From positions 1-17,151 of the forward strand of contig CAZEHZ010000047.1 of assembly GCA_964512385.1 (NCBI GenBank): DNA of 17,151 nucleotides, in the 5' to 3' direction. The stretch comes from CALXXL01 sp964512385. Its GTDB lineage: Bacteria > Verrucomicrobiota > Lentisphaeria > Victivallales > Victivallaceae. The translations under genes were made by a program, and so were the position numbers. Position 1 is the first letter of the stretch, and the number at the start of each line of letters is the position of its first letter. The notes under the pieces are model-generated. The model was given only the letters and a program-made list of their open reading frames with translations, searched no databases and was not told the origin of the DNA. Shown piece by piece: positions 1-7,529 of the stretch.

Positions 1-66
1 GGCAAACTGCGCAATTTAGCGCAGCTGGAGCACTTGTATTATATCTTAACTGGAGAGAGAATATGA
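1..66 (+). CDS. 3' end of an unidentified upstream gene (partial)
   Basis: Frame 1 is open from the window edge for 21 codons (last residues LTGERI) and stops at TGA 64-66. That stop shares an ATGA with the ATG (63-65) of the kinase gene. Such 4-bp overlaps are typical of translationally coupled genes in one operon, so this is probably the C-terminus of a real gene cotranscribed with the kinase. The visible residues are mixed charged and hydrophobic and show no recognisable motif. Its identity cannot be given from 21 residues. Confidence 0.45.
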   Translation, partial: GKLRNLAQLEHLYYILTGERI

Positions 67-1181
67 AAATATCGTTGTTGGGCAAAAAGAAAACCGAAGG
101 TTTTACCGGAATTATTGACGGTAAAGTAAAATATGAAATTATCAATAAACTTGGCGAAGGCGGCATGGGCGCCGTTTATCAGGCCAAAATGCTGGGTGTG
201 GACGGCTTTGAAAAAATCGTCGCCATCAAAACTCTGGTGGATCGCTATACCAATGACGAAAAATTCGTTACCCGGTTTATCGAAGAAGCAAAACTGGTGG
301 CCAACTTGATTCACGAAAATATTGTGCAAATTTATCAGCTGGACCATACCTCCGCCGGATATTATTTTATTCTGGAATATGTTGACGGCATCGCCCTGCA
401 TGATTTTATTGAATTTCACCGCAAAGCCCGCCTGAAAATGCCAACCAATTTAGCCGTGTTCATTGCGGCTCGAATCGCCAGAGGGCTGGCCTATGCGCAC
501 AGCCGTAAAGCCGCCGACGGCAAGCCGTTAAATATCGTACACTGCGATGTCTGTACGCATAATATTATGATTAATACCGAAGGCGTGCCTAAAATTATGG
601 ACTTCGGGATTGCCAAGGCGGTCAACCGTGAAGACATGAACGGCATCTCCGGCAAAGTTAGTTTTATGGCTCCAGAACAAGCTAAACGCAATTCCAAGCT
701 GGACTTTTCAGCCGACATCTACTCGTTGGGCGTTGTCCTGTTTTACATGCTGTCCGGCGGTCAACTTACCCGGAAACTGGTTGGCGACTTGACCGAAGTG
801 ATTATTGAAATCCGGGCCAATAATATTCCGTGGGAACTTTTACCCGCAGATTTGGATCCGGCATTGCTGGAAATTCTGCATACCATGCTGGCCACCTCGC
901 CGGATGAACGCTATGCCGACACCTCTATTCTGGCTCGTGATTTGGAGTATTTTATTTACAAAGACGGTTACGGCCCCACCATTGTTACGCTGGCCAACTA
1001 TATGCGGGAGATTATGCCGGGCGTTTTCGGCGAACAGCCGGATGAAACTAAAACCGATGCCGCCGCAAATGACGCCACTGAAAATATGGAAAAAACCATC
1101 GTTATGCCGACCGAACATTGGAATGGTTCCACCACGGAAAAAACCACCGTACTGCCGGATGATTACTTTGATAAAAAGTAA
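63..1181 (+). CDS. Hanks-type serine/threonine protein kinase
   Basis: Cytosolic eukaryotic-like kinase of 372 aa that transfers ATP phosphate to Ser/Thr of target proteins. Seen: Gly loop GEGGMGAVY (31-39), VAIK lysine K56, alpha-C glutamate near E75, catalytic loop HCDVCTHN (160-167), DFG (180-182) and APE (203-205); the kinase fold ends near residue 300. The catalytic Asp (D162) and Asn (N167) are present. The HRD Arg is Cys, and the usual Lys (often Ser in bacteria) two residues after the Asp is also Cys, so this is a non-RD kinase. No membrane segment or sensor domain follows. The tail (about 325-372) is acidic and Thr-rich, with two related motifs, EKTIVMP (343-349) and EKTTVLP (359-365), that look like phospho-Thr docking sites. 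The start has a good ribosome site (GGAGAGAG, 52-59) and an ATGA overlap with the gene before it. The stop lies inside the 3' end of the convergent CPBP gene. Confidence 0.93.
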   Translation: MKISLLGKKKTEGFTGIIDGKVKYEIINKLGEGGMGAVYQAKMLGVDGFEKIVAIKTLVDRYTNDEKFVTRFIEEAKLVANLIHENIVQIYQLDHTSAGYYFILEYVDGIALHDFIEFHRKARLKMPTNLAVFIAARIARGLAYAHSRKAADGKPLNIVHCDVCTHNIMINTEGVPKIMDFGIAKAVNREDMNGISGKVSFMAPEQAKRNSKLDFSADIYSLGVVLFYMLSGGQLTRKLVGDLTEVIIEIRANNIPWELLPADLDPALLEILHTMLATSPDERYADTSILARDLEYFIYKDGYGPTIVTLANYMREIMPGVFGEQPDETKTDAAANDATENMEKTIVMPTEHWNGSTTEKTTVLPDDYFDKK

Positions 1182-1843
1182 AACAACCCGATAGTAAAAA
1201 GATTGTTGCAAAAATGTAAACCGGTAACTGTTAAAAGGTTGCCGGTTTTTATATAGATTAGTTGCCAGCATATCGCCATAAAGAAAAGCCCCGGAAGCAA
1301 CGCATACTGCCAATGCACCGCCGCAAAAAGAATCGACACCATTATCACACTGCCGACACCGCCGATTTTAGCGGCAAACGCCCCAAATAAAAAATGCCGA
1401 AAAATCAGCTCTTCCGTTACCGGCGCCAATACTATCATGGCCAATAAAACCTGCCATACCGCAGTGCCGCTTAAACTGGATAAATACTCCAATGCCATTT
1501 GCGGCGGAACCTGTATATGGCAATATGTTAAAATCAACTGCCAGAAAAACTGAATAAACGCCGTACCGGAAAATATTAGTGGAATAAACCATAAATATTT
1601 CCAGTTAAAATATTTAGCTAAATTAACCTTAACAAAATACTGCTCTGGTGATATGTTATATCCGCCGCTTAACGCCCAAACCGCAACTAATAAAATTGAC
1701 TTGCCAAGCAATAAATTCGGCAAAAACATCGAGAGAATCAAGGCAAAAAATATCGCCGTCGCCCGCCATGAACTAACCACTATACGGTTCGTCAAACAGC
1801 GTGCAACGGCGGAATCAAATTTGCCGCAATCAACATTATTCAT
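1163..1843 (-). CDS. CPBP-family intramembrane metalloprotease (Abi/Rce1-like)
   Basis: Polytopic inner-membrane protein, 226 aa from the ATG at 1843. It carries the three signatures of the CPBP (Abi, CAAX-protease and bacteriocin-processing) family: EELIFRH (E144, E145, R149), FAAVHW (H177) and HFCNN (H210, N214). These are the catalytic glutamates and metal-binding residues in the Rce1 structure. Hydrophobic segments lie at roughly 30-55, 83-108, 130-147, 163-178, 183-200 and 206-225. Bacterial members cleave membrane substrates or serve in peptide self-immunity; the substrate here is unknown. A TTG four codons upstream (1855) would lengthen it, but ATG is more likely. Neither start has a good ribosome site, and the gene begins 18 nt after the mutase stop, so it is probably translated by coupling at the end of the ftsH operon. 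Its last 19 bp overlap the kinase gene in the opposite direction. Confidence 0.85.
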   Translation of the reverse strand: MNNVDCGKFDSAVARCLTNRIVVSSWRATAIFFALILSMFLPNLLLGKSILLVAVWALSGGYNISPEQYFVKVNLAKYFNWKYLWFIPLIFSGTAFIQFFWQLILTYCHIQVPPQMALEYLSSLSGTAVWQVLLAMIVLAPVTEELIFRHFLFGAFAAKIGGVGSVIMVSILFAAVHWQYALLPGLFFMAICWQLIYIKTGNLLTVTGLHFCNNLFTIGLFYFLSK

Positions 1844-1861
1844 ATCCGGCGGCAATCATGG

Positions 1862-3067
1862 TTACTTGTTTAAGCCCAACAACAAACGAACTAATTCATC
1901 GCCGTGCAAAAAGCCTAAATCACCTTTTAACGCCGAACTTTCGCCATATTTCTTTACGGCGTCCGGCGTAAATGCCGGCCCCATAACCGCCAACGGCACC
2001 GGCGTGGTGGTATGTTTACGCAACTTAATCGGCACCGGATGGTCCGGCAACAAGGCAAAATTAACGTCCTGCCCTTTTAACGCCGCTAAAATCGGTGCAA
2101 CAATTTTAGAGTCAAAATCACTGATTGCCTGCATTTTCAGCTTTAAATCACCTAAATGCGAACACTCATCAATGGCTTCCACATGCACATATACCAAGTC
2201 ATGCGTTTTAATCGCCTCTAATGCGGCGGCCACCTTGCCGGCATAGTTGGTATCGATAAATCCCGTTGCGCCTTCCACTTCATAAACATCCATCCCGGCG
2301 CACTTGCCCAGCCCGCGAATCACATCCACCGCACTGATAATCGCCCCGGTTTTACCGTTATAACGCTGCTGAAACGAGGCCATTTTCGGCAAATACCCCG
2401 GACTCCACGGCCAAATATGGGTGGTTTCGGACTTTACCGGGCATTCGTTTTTCAACCACTCATGGGTACGCTTAAATAAATCCAGCAAAAACTCCACCGT
2501 ATGCGCCGCTTCCGGCGAACTGTCCGTGGGTTTCCAGAGTAAATCTTTAATGGCCTCGCCCTGCGATGAATCCGGCTTTTCATAATGCACATGGTTGGAA
2601 AATTCCTTGCCATGCAGTACCATCAAATTACGATAACTTACTCCCGGATAAAAACTTACCTTATCATTGCCGAATTTTTCCTGCAACAACTTCATAATCG
2701 GGGTAGACACCGAATTTTCAATATGTCCGGCGGAATAATCCAGCAAAATATCATCGCTGGACGCCTTTACCAGATTACAACGCCACGCCACATCGTCCGG
2801 GGCCAATTCAATGCCCTGACTGGCGGCTTCGATCGGGCCGCGACCGGGATAATTTTCTTCCGGATAAAAGCCCAAAACCGACATATTAGCCACATCACTG
2901 GAGGTCGGTAAACCTTCCGGCAAAGTAAGAAATGTGCCGTTTACGCCGTGTTCGGCAATATAATCCATTGCCGGGGTATCCAAATATTCCACCGGAGTAA
3001 GATTATTCAACTCCGCCAACGGTTCGTCGGCCATGCCGTCCGCCAAAAAAATAATTGCTTTAGCCAT
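1862..3067 (-). CDS. apgM: Cofactor-independent phosphoglycerate mutase, archaeal/ApgM type
   Basis: Alkaline-phosphatase-superfamily enzyme, 401 aa, expected to interconvert 3- and 2-phosphoglycerate in glycolysis without 2,3-bisphosphoglycerate. Seen: N-terminal metal motif LADGMAD (D10), the active-site segment PTSSDVANMSVLG (Ser57 expected to carry the phosphoryl group), GRGPIEAASQG (75-85), VEAIDECSHLGD in the second half and LPDHPVPIKLRKHTTTPVP near the end, which supply the remaining metal ligands. Length is normal for the family. ATG at 3067 is chosen because the family starts two to four residues before the first beta strand; a GTG at 3079 would add four residues. Close relatives in some bacteria are annotated as proposed homoserine kinases, and motif reading alone cannot separate the two. 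It lies 25 nt after the DUF167 gene and 18 nt before the CPBP gene, inside the ftsH operon. Confidence 0.9.
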   Translation of the reverse strand: MAKAIIFLADGMADEPLAELNNLTPVEYLDTPAMDYIAEHGVNGTFLTLPEGLPTSSDVANMSVLGFYPEENYPGRGPIEAASQGIELAPDDVAWRCNLVKASSDDILLDYSAGHIENSVSTPIMKLLQEKFGNDKVSFYPGVSYRNLMVLHGKEFSNHVHYEKPDSSQGEAIKDLLWKPTDSSPEAAHTVEFLLDLFKRTHEWLKNECPVKSETTHIWPWSPGYLPKMASFQQRYNGKTGAIISAVDVIRGLGKCAGMDVYEVEGATGFIDTNYAGKVAAALEAIKTHDLVYVHVEAIDECSHLGDLKLKMQAISDFDSKIVAPILAALKGQDVNFALLPDHPVPIKLRKHTTTPVPLAVMGPAFTPDAVKKYGESSALKGDLGFLHGDELVRLLLGLNK

Positions 3068-3092
3068 TTTTCTATCCACATATCTCTAATTT

Positions 3093-3419
3093 TTATAACT
3101 CTCCAATAACCTTCATCACATCTTCAGCACTAACATTGCTGACCATCAACACTTTATGCCGGCTGGTTCCGCCGGATTTCAACTGCACGGAACTCTTTGA
3201 CACATGCAGAATCTTAGCCCAGAATGTACATAAATCCTTGTTGGCCCGTCCCTCCACCGGCGGGGTGGTAAGCTGAATTTTCAACTCCCCGCCATGCACG
3301 CCCAAAATCTGATTGCGTGAAGCACGAGGTTGGACAAAGCAACTTATCAGGCACGCTTTTTCCGCTCCGCCCGCCCAGTTTCTAACGGCCAACCCCAACT
3401 CGTCTTCAGGTATTTCCAT
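3093..3419 (-). CDS. DUF167 (YggU-like) family protein
   Basis: Small soluble protein of 108 aa with the DUF167 core from about residue 24 to 95. The sequence reads FVQPRASRN, then GGELKIQLTTPPVEGRANK, then SSVQLKSGGTSRHKV, which are the three conserved blocks of the family. The family is widespread and its biochemical role is not established. The N-terminal 20 residues before the core are an extension of no recognised type. The gene starts 9 nt after the ftsH stop and has no clear ribosome site, so translation is probably coupled to ftsH. The next gene (apgM-type mutase) begins 25 nt later on the same strand. Confidence 0.85.
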   Translation of the reverse strand: MEIPEDELGLAVRNWAGGAEKACLISCFVQPRASRNQILGVHGGELKIQLTTPPVEGRANKDLCTFWAKILHVSKSSVQLKSGGTSRHKVLMVSNVSAEDVMKVIGEL

Positions 3420-3428
3420 CCTAAGCCA

Positions 3429-5414
3429 TCATTCGGCATTATTGATTCCGGCGGTATTGGTAACCGGCACCGGTTCATTGTCTGCCGGAGCTTCCAACTC
3501 TTTACGATGCGGCAGTTCCAGCAATTCTTCAACCTCATATACGGACAAAGTTTCCCGTTCCAGCAACGTTTCCGCCAACTTTTCCAAGCGTTTACGTTCA
3601 CGTTCCAAAATCTCTTTGGCCTTCTGATGAGCAGTAGTAATTAAACTCTTTACCGCCATATCAATTTCACGTGCCGTTTCCTGACTCAAAATATCCTGCG
3701 GCGCCGCATCCATGCGCACATGCACATGTTCACGGAAATCACCGTATTTAATCGGCCCGATGGCATTATCCATACCAAACACGCAAACCATCATGCGGGC
3801 AATATGCGACGCATGCTGAATATCCTGTGCCGCCCCGGTGGTGATATCGCCAAAAATCAACTCTTCGGCCACCCGGCCGCCCATGCTGACAATCATCGAC
3901 TCTTCCAATTCCAGCTTGCTGTGAGTATAGGCATCCTCTTCACTCAGCATAAATGTAACGCCCAGTGCCTGCCCGCGTGGAATAATGGTAACCTTATGCA
4001 ACGGCGTGGCATGTTCACAAAACAACACCGTAAGTGCATGACCGGCTTCATGATAAGCCGTAAGCCGACGTTCACGATCCGAAATTCGTCTACTGCGGCG
4101 TTCCCGCCCCCAGCGCACTTTTTCCGATGCTTCTTCTAAATCGGCCTGCGTTACAAAATCACGCTTTTCGCCGGCGGCCAACAATGCGGCCTCATTACAC
4201 ATATTTGCCAAATCCGCCCCGCTTAACCCGGTGGTATGACGTGCCAAAACTAACAAGTCAATATTTTTATCGGCTCGAATATTTTTAATATGAACTTCTA
4301 AAATCTTCTTCCGCCCCTCCACATCGGGCAGATCCAGTACCACCTGACGGTCAAAACGCCCCGGACGCAGCAACGCTTCATCCAGCACATCCGGGCGGTT
4401 GGTGGCGGCCAAAACAATCACGTCGGAACGAGACTGCAAACCATCCATCTCCACCAGCATGGCATTCAAGGTCTGCTCCCGCTCGTCATGTCCGCCGCCC
4501 AAGCCGGAGAAACGGGAGCGGCCGACGGCATCAATTTCGTCAATAAAAATCAGGCACGGCGCACTATTTTTGGCCTGTTCAAACATATCACGCACCCGGC
4601 TGGCGCCCACGCCGACAAACATTTCCACAAAGTCCGACCCGCTGATAGAGAAGAACGGCACTCCGGCCTCGCACGCCACCGCTTTAGCCAACAGCGTTTT
4701 ACCGGTTCCCGGTGGTCCCGTCAACAGACAACCCTTAGGAATTTTACCGCCTAACATCTTATACTTTAACGGATCACGCAAATAATCCACAATTTCGCGA
4801 ACCTCTTCTTTAGCTTCATCCGCCCCGGCCACATCGTCAAACTTTACATTAATATCTTTCGGTTCAATCATGCGGGCGCGGCTTTTGCCGAACATCATGG
4901 CACTGCGGTTGGAATTCTTAAACTGCCGGGAGAAGAAAATCCATATCAAAACGGCCAGCAACAACATCGGCCCCCAGGTAAACAGCAGCTCCAGCCACGG
5001 ACTCAACACCTTAACTTCAACCGTCGGAACATTTTCCCGCAATGCGGCCTGCATTGCTTCCGACGACAATACTTTAGTGCTATAACGTTTTTTGCCGTCG
5101 GAGGCCGGGTTGGACAATTTGGCCAACTTAGCTTCGGCGTCATTTAGCTTATAAACGCCATCAACCAGCAATAAATTGTCGGGCCGACTGGCGACTTCGG
5201 CAGTTAGAACCTGTTTAGCACCAAGAAGTTCCTCAAATTTAGTCTGCGTAATTTCTTCACTTTTTCTGGTCCTCTGCCCTAAAAACAGCAACAATCCGAT
5301 TAAAGCAAGAATCAACAGCCAGGCTATCACGGCGGGCGGCACCATTTTAGTACCGGCATTAACGCGTTTTTTCTCCGTCTCTACTGGCGGAGTATTCTTC
5401 ATTTTATCGTCCAT
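3429..5414 (-). CDS. ftsH: ATP-dependent zinc metalloprotease FtsH
   Basis: Membrane-anchored AAA+ protease, 661 aa, expected to form hexamers that extract and degrade membrane and short-lived cytosolic proteins. Domains in order: short cytosolic N-tail, TM1 (about 26-46), periplasmic domain (about 50-138), TM2 (about 142-161), AAA module with Walker A GPPGTGKT (233-240), pore loop FVG (266-268), Walker B LIFIDEID (288-295) and arginine-finger RPGRFDR (350-356). The M41 peptidase follows, with zinc motif HEAGH (455-459) and third ligand D531 in TTGAAQD, and then a coiled, charged C-terminus (about 590-640). All catalytic residues are present and length is normal. A second ATG (5402) is possible; upstream of ATG 5414 there is only a weak purine-rich site (AAGAAGAAAG). 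The gene follows the FHA gene by 197 nt, most of it filled by a structured RNA candidate. Confidence 0.97.
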   Translation of the reverse strand: MDDKMKNTPPVETEKKRVNAGTKMVPPAVIAWLLILALIGLLLFLGQRTRKSEEITQTKFEELLGAKQVLTAEVASRPDNLLLVDGVYKLNDAEAKLAKLSNPASDGKKRYSTKVLSSEAMQAALRENVPTVEVKVLSPWLELLFTWGPMLLLAVLIWIFFSRQFKNSNRSAMMFGKSRARMIEPKDINVKFDDVAGADEAKEEVREIVDYLRDPLKYKMLGGKIPKGCLLTGPPGTGKTLLAKAVACEAGVPFFSISGSDFVEMFVGVGASRVRDMFEQAKNSAPCLIFIDEIDAVGRSRFSGLGGGHDEREQTLNAMLVEMDGLQSRSDVIVLAATNRPDVLDEALLRPGRFDRQVVLDLPDVEGRKKILEVHIKNIRADKNIDLLVLARHTTGLSGADLANMCNEAALLAAGEKRDFVTQADLEEASEKVRWGRERRSRRISDRERRLTAYHEAGHALTVLFCEHATPLHKVTIIPRGQALGVTFMLSEEDAYTHSKLELEESMIVSMGGRVAEELIFGDITTGAAQDIQHASHIARMMVCVFGMDNAIGPIKYGDFREHVHVRMDAAPQDILSQETAREIDMAVKSLITTAHQKAKEILERERKRLEKLAETLLERETLSVYEVEELLELPHRKELEAPADNEPVPVTNTAGINNAE

Positions 5415-5448
5415 AAAGTTTACTTTCTTCTTTTAATAGCTAAAAATA

Positions 5449-5585
5449 AGGCGAAAATGGTCACCTCCGCAAGTCTCCTTAAACTCTGTCTGACTAACCG
5501 CCGCACCCGTCTTACGACAAACTGCATCCGGCCGCAACCTACCTTACCAGACAGCCGCCCAACTTGTCCAACCCCATTTTCGCCT
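5449..5585 (-). ncRNA. Candidate structured RNA or ftsH leader, 137 nt, no known family recognised
   Basis: The ends form a perfect 12-bp inverted repeat: 5574-5585 pairs with 5449-5460 (AGGCGAAAAUGG with CCAUUUUCGCCU on the minus strand). Inside are nested helices: CAAGUU (5566-5561) with GACUUG (5475-5470); CUGUCUG (5554-5548) with CAGACAG (5492-5486), 7 bp perfect; and an apical hairpin of about nine pairs (G61-C70 with G75-C83, numbered from 5585) closed by a GUAA tetraloop, a GNRA type. Several pairs are G-U on the minus strand and would be A-C mismatches on the plus strand, so the minus strand is the better reading. A short U-rich run (UUAUUUUU) follows the closing stem. It lies 26 nt after the FHA stop and 34 nt before the ftsH ATG. 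It lacks the SRP, RNase P and tmRNA signatures I know. It could be a processed small RNA, a riboregulator or a leader of ftsH. Confidence 0.55.
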
Positions 5586-5611
5586 GAACATCAATGCTTG
5601 AAAAAAGACAA

Positions 5612-6148
5612 TTATTTGCCCATGCTCATTACATTAACCAAAATAACAATCGCCAGAATCGCCAACACCACACCTACGCAAATCAAAGAAATCCACATTA
5701 ATTTCTTGTTACGTTCACGCAACTTATTTTCCTGCTGGGCAAACGGTGAATAATTGTCCAGATTTACAGTAGAAATACCGGCTTCAGTATGGTCTAAATC
5801 AATGCCGGTGGCAGTGCGTGAGGCCATGGTGGAAGCATTTTTATCTTCACATTCAAACAAGGTTTCCACGCCGCCCAGCTGAATAACGTCAAAATTCTTC
5901 AGCTCATACTCTTCGCCGGGGGTTAAGGGAACATTATTTAACCGGGTACCGTTGGTACTGTCATTATCACGCACACGAAACTTTTCGCCGTCACGAATAA
6001 AATCGCAATGGTGTCCGCTAAGAGTCGAGTCTTTGATTACAATGTCGTTAGGTTCGCGACGACCGACCGTAAGCAAATCCTTATCAAGTTCATAGCTTTT
6101 GCCGCGAAATTTTTCCGACAACATTACCAGTTTTGGAGTTTGAGACAT
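5612..6148 (-). CDS. FHA-domain protein with C-terminal membrane anchor
   Basis: Protein of 178 aa from ATG 6148 with an N-terminal forkhead-associated domain (about 6-100) that should bind phosphothreonine peptides. The key residues are present: GR (29-30), the S-x-x-H pair S44 and H47, and the NG turn in DSTNGTRL (N66-G67). Residues 101-148 are a polar, Thr/Ser-rich linker ending in a basic stretch, followed by one membrane helix (about 151-173) and a five-residue end. The FHA domain should therefore face the cytosol, anchored at the inner membrane. A TTG two codons upstream is possible, but AGGGTGG lies at a proper distance before the ATG. It is the first gene of the ftsH run. A weak promoter candidate upstream is TTGAAA (6261-6266, minus) with TACATT (6239-6244). 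Phospho-partners are not shown; the kinase at the left end of the window is a candidate. Confidence 0.88.
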   Translation of the reverse strand: MSQTPKLVMLSEKFRGKSYELDKDLLTVGRREPNDIVIKDSTLSGHHCDFIRDGEKFRVRDNDSTNGTRLNNVPLTPGEEYELKNFDVIQLGGVETLFECEDKNASTMASRTATGIDLDHTEAGISTVNLDNYSPFAQQENKLRERNKKLMWISLICVGVVLAILAIVILVNVMSMGK

Positions 6149-6332
6149 TTCCAACCACCCTGTTTATATATTAAATTTTAACTAAAAACACTTTTTTGCC
6201 GCACCGTAGTTCACGGCATATACACTACAACATACCGTAATGTAACATTGAATTTTATTTTTTCAATTGTTCAATAATATTTTTACGTTTTTTTATCAAA
6301 ATTTTTGCCCGCACATCGCTTTTTCCGATTGA

Positions 6333-7406
6333 TTAAGGACGGCCGGGTACAAAATCTTCATTTCCCTGCAATGCGGCAATAGTTTCAGTCAACAATTCCA
6401 CGGCTCCGAATGCATCCCGCAGATCGCAAACCTCCACCGCCGAGTGCATATAACGGTTAGGGATACTGACCAGACAAGTTGCCACTCCGGCACGGGTGAG
6501 CTGAATTGCCGCCGTGTCGGTGCCGCCGGACGCCCGGTGTGCGGCCGTTTCCTGGCACGGAATTTCGTGTTTTTTCGCCTGTAAGCGAATCCATTTACCT
6601 AAAATTTCATTATTATCGGCACTGCGGGTCAACTCCGGCCCCTTGCCCAAAGAAATATCGCCTAAAAGTTTCTTCTGGATATCCGGCAAATCGGTGGTAA
6701 AGCCGACGTCAACGGCAAAACCAATCTGCGGATTGACTCGATAGGCGGCGGCCTGAACTCCACGCAAGCCCAACTCCTCCTGCACCGTACCCACCGCATA
6801 AACCGCCACATTCAGTTTACGTTCCGACAATCTGCGCAACGTTTCCGCCACTACAAACGCCCCGATTTTATCATCCAAACCCTTGGACATAATGCGATTT
6901 TCACTCATACGCAAATAGTTGCATCGCATCGCCACCGGATCGCCCACCGCCACCAGTTTAGCGGCTTCATCCTTACTTTCCGCCCCGATATCAATCCACA
7001 TGTCGGAAATATCCACGGCGGACTCCCGTTCGGCCGGCTTCAGCAGATGAATCGGTTTTTTGCCGATTACGCCGCGAATTTTGCCGTTGGCGGTAAGAAT
7101 GTCCACTTCGCTGGAGGGAATATTCAACTTATCAATGCCGCCGTTACTGCGGAAATACAGTAAGCCGTCATCGGAAATATGCACAATCTGAAAGCCGATT
7201 TCATCATAATGCCCGGCCAGCATCACCCGCACCGGCGCATTGGGATTCAGAATCCCGAAAGTATTGCCCAGCACGTCCTGTTCCACCTTATCGGCAAACT
7301 CGCCAACGTAGGCGGCAAAGCATCTGGCGGCCTCGGCCTCATAGCCGGACGGACTGGAGGTACACAATAAATTTTCTAAAAACTGCAAACTTTTATCATC
7401 AAACAT
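6333..7406 (-). CDS. M42-family metallo-aminopeptidase (glutamyl aminopeptidase/endoglucanase M-like)
   Basis: Cytosolic dinuclear-metal aminopeptidase of 357 aa, normal length for M42 enzymes, which form large tetrahedral assemblies and trim peptides. The expected metal and catalytic residues are visible: H66 and D68 in AGHYDEIG, the bridging D178 in GLDDKIGA, catalytic E210 and ligand E211 in VQEELGLRG, D233 in AVDVG, and H321 in MHSAVE. The small dimerisation/PDZ-like insert occupies about 75-165. A strong ribosome site (TAAGGAG) lies 9 nt before the ATG. The gene stands alone, transcribed away from recN; 178 nt of AT-rich DNA separates its stop from the FHA gene. Substrate specificity (Glu/Asp versus Leu type) cannot be told from these motifs. 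Confidence 0.93.
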   Translation of the reverse strand: MFDDKSLQFLENLLCTSSPSGYEAEAARCFAAYVGEFADKVEQDVLGNTFGILNPNAPVRVMLAGHYDEIGFQIVHISDDGLLYFRSNGGIDKLNIPSSEVDILTANGKIRGVIGKKPIHLLKPAERESAVDISDMWIDIGAESKDEAAKLVAVGDPVAMRCNYLRMSENRIMSKGLDDKIGAFVVAETLRRLSERKLNVAVYAVGTVQEELGLRGVQAAAYRVNPQIGFAVDVGFTTDLPDIQKKLLGDISLGKGPELTRSADNNEILGKWIRLQAKKHEIPCQETAAHRASGGTDTAAIQLTRAGVATCLVSIPNRYMHSAVEVCDLRDAFGAVELLTETIAALQGNEDFVPGRP

Positions 7407-7449
7407 TCTATTTTTCTCCTTAAAATGTAAATATACGTTGTTCTAATCT

Positions 7450-7466
7450 ATACCGGATAACGGTAT
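7450..7466. promoter_or_regulatory. Dyad ATACCG-N5-CGGTAT between divergent genes
   Basis: A perfect 6-bp inverted repeat with a 5-nt centre (GATAA) lies 63 nt before recN and 44 nt before the M42 gene. On the minus strand it falls between a possible -35 (TTGAAA) and -10 (TATAGA) for the M42 gene, with a short spacer of 15 nt. Its position suits an operator, but it is followed by TTTTT on the plus strand and could also be a small hairpin. No known operator consensus was recognised. Confidence 0.25.
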
Positions 7467-7492
7467 TTTTCAATCTCAAAACAAATTTTTAC

Positions 7493-7520
7493 TTGAAATC
7501 TTTCCAAATTAAGGTATCTT
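7493..7520 (+). promoter_or_regulatory. recN promoter candidate, probable leaderless start
   Basis: TTGAAA (7493-7498), a 16-nt spacer and TATCTT (7515-7520) form a reasonable housekeeping-type promoter. Only 9 nt separate the -10 box from the recN ATG (7530), so transcription would start about 2-4 nt before the ATG. No ribosome site is placed for that ATG; the only purine run, AAGG (7511-7514), is 15 nt away. A leaderless recN message is the simplest reading. Confidence 0.45.
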
Positions 7521-7529
7521 ATTGGCACT

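Noticed and set aside
840..1313. 157-codon minus-strand frame opposite the kinase tail
   Set aside because: It lies opposite the conserved kinase frame and inside the CPBP 3' region, has no ribosome site and no domain.
1653..2246. 197-codon open frame on the plus strand
   Set aside because: It is antisense to the CPBP and mutase genes, shows low-complexity Ser/Asn/Lys content and no motif, while both minus-strand genes have clear family signatures.
5449..5585. SRP RNA, RNase P, tmRNA, 6S RNA or a common riboswitch as the identity of the structured RNA
   Set aside because: The GGAAG-type SRP apical loop, RNase P GAGGAAAGUCC/ACAGA core, tmRNA ends and riboswitch core motifs I know are absent. 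6S cannot be fully excluded but the length and bubble do not fit well.
5457..5753. 98-codon plus-strand frame across the FHA-ftsH gap
   Set aside because: It covers the structured RNA candidate and the 3' end of the FHA gene on the opposite strand and has no protein motif.
6196..6218. Hairpin TGCCG...CGGCA in the gap after the M42 gene as a terminator
   Set aside because: The stem is only about 5 bp and no T-run follows on either strand.
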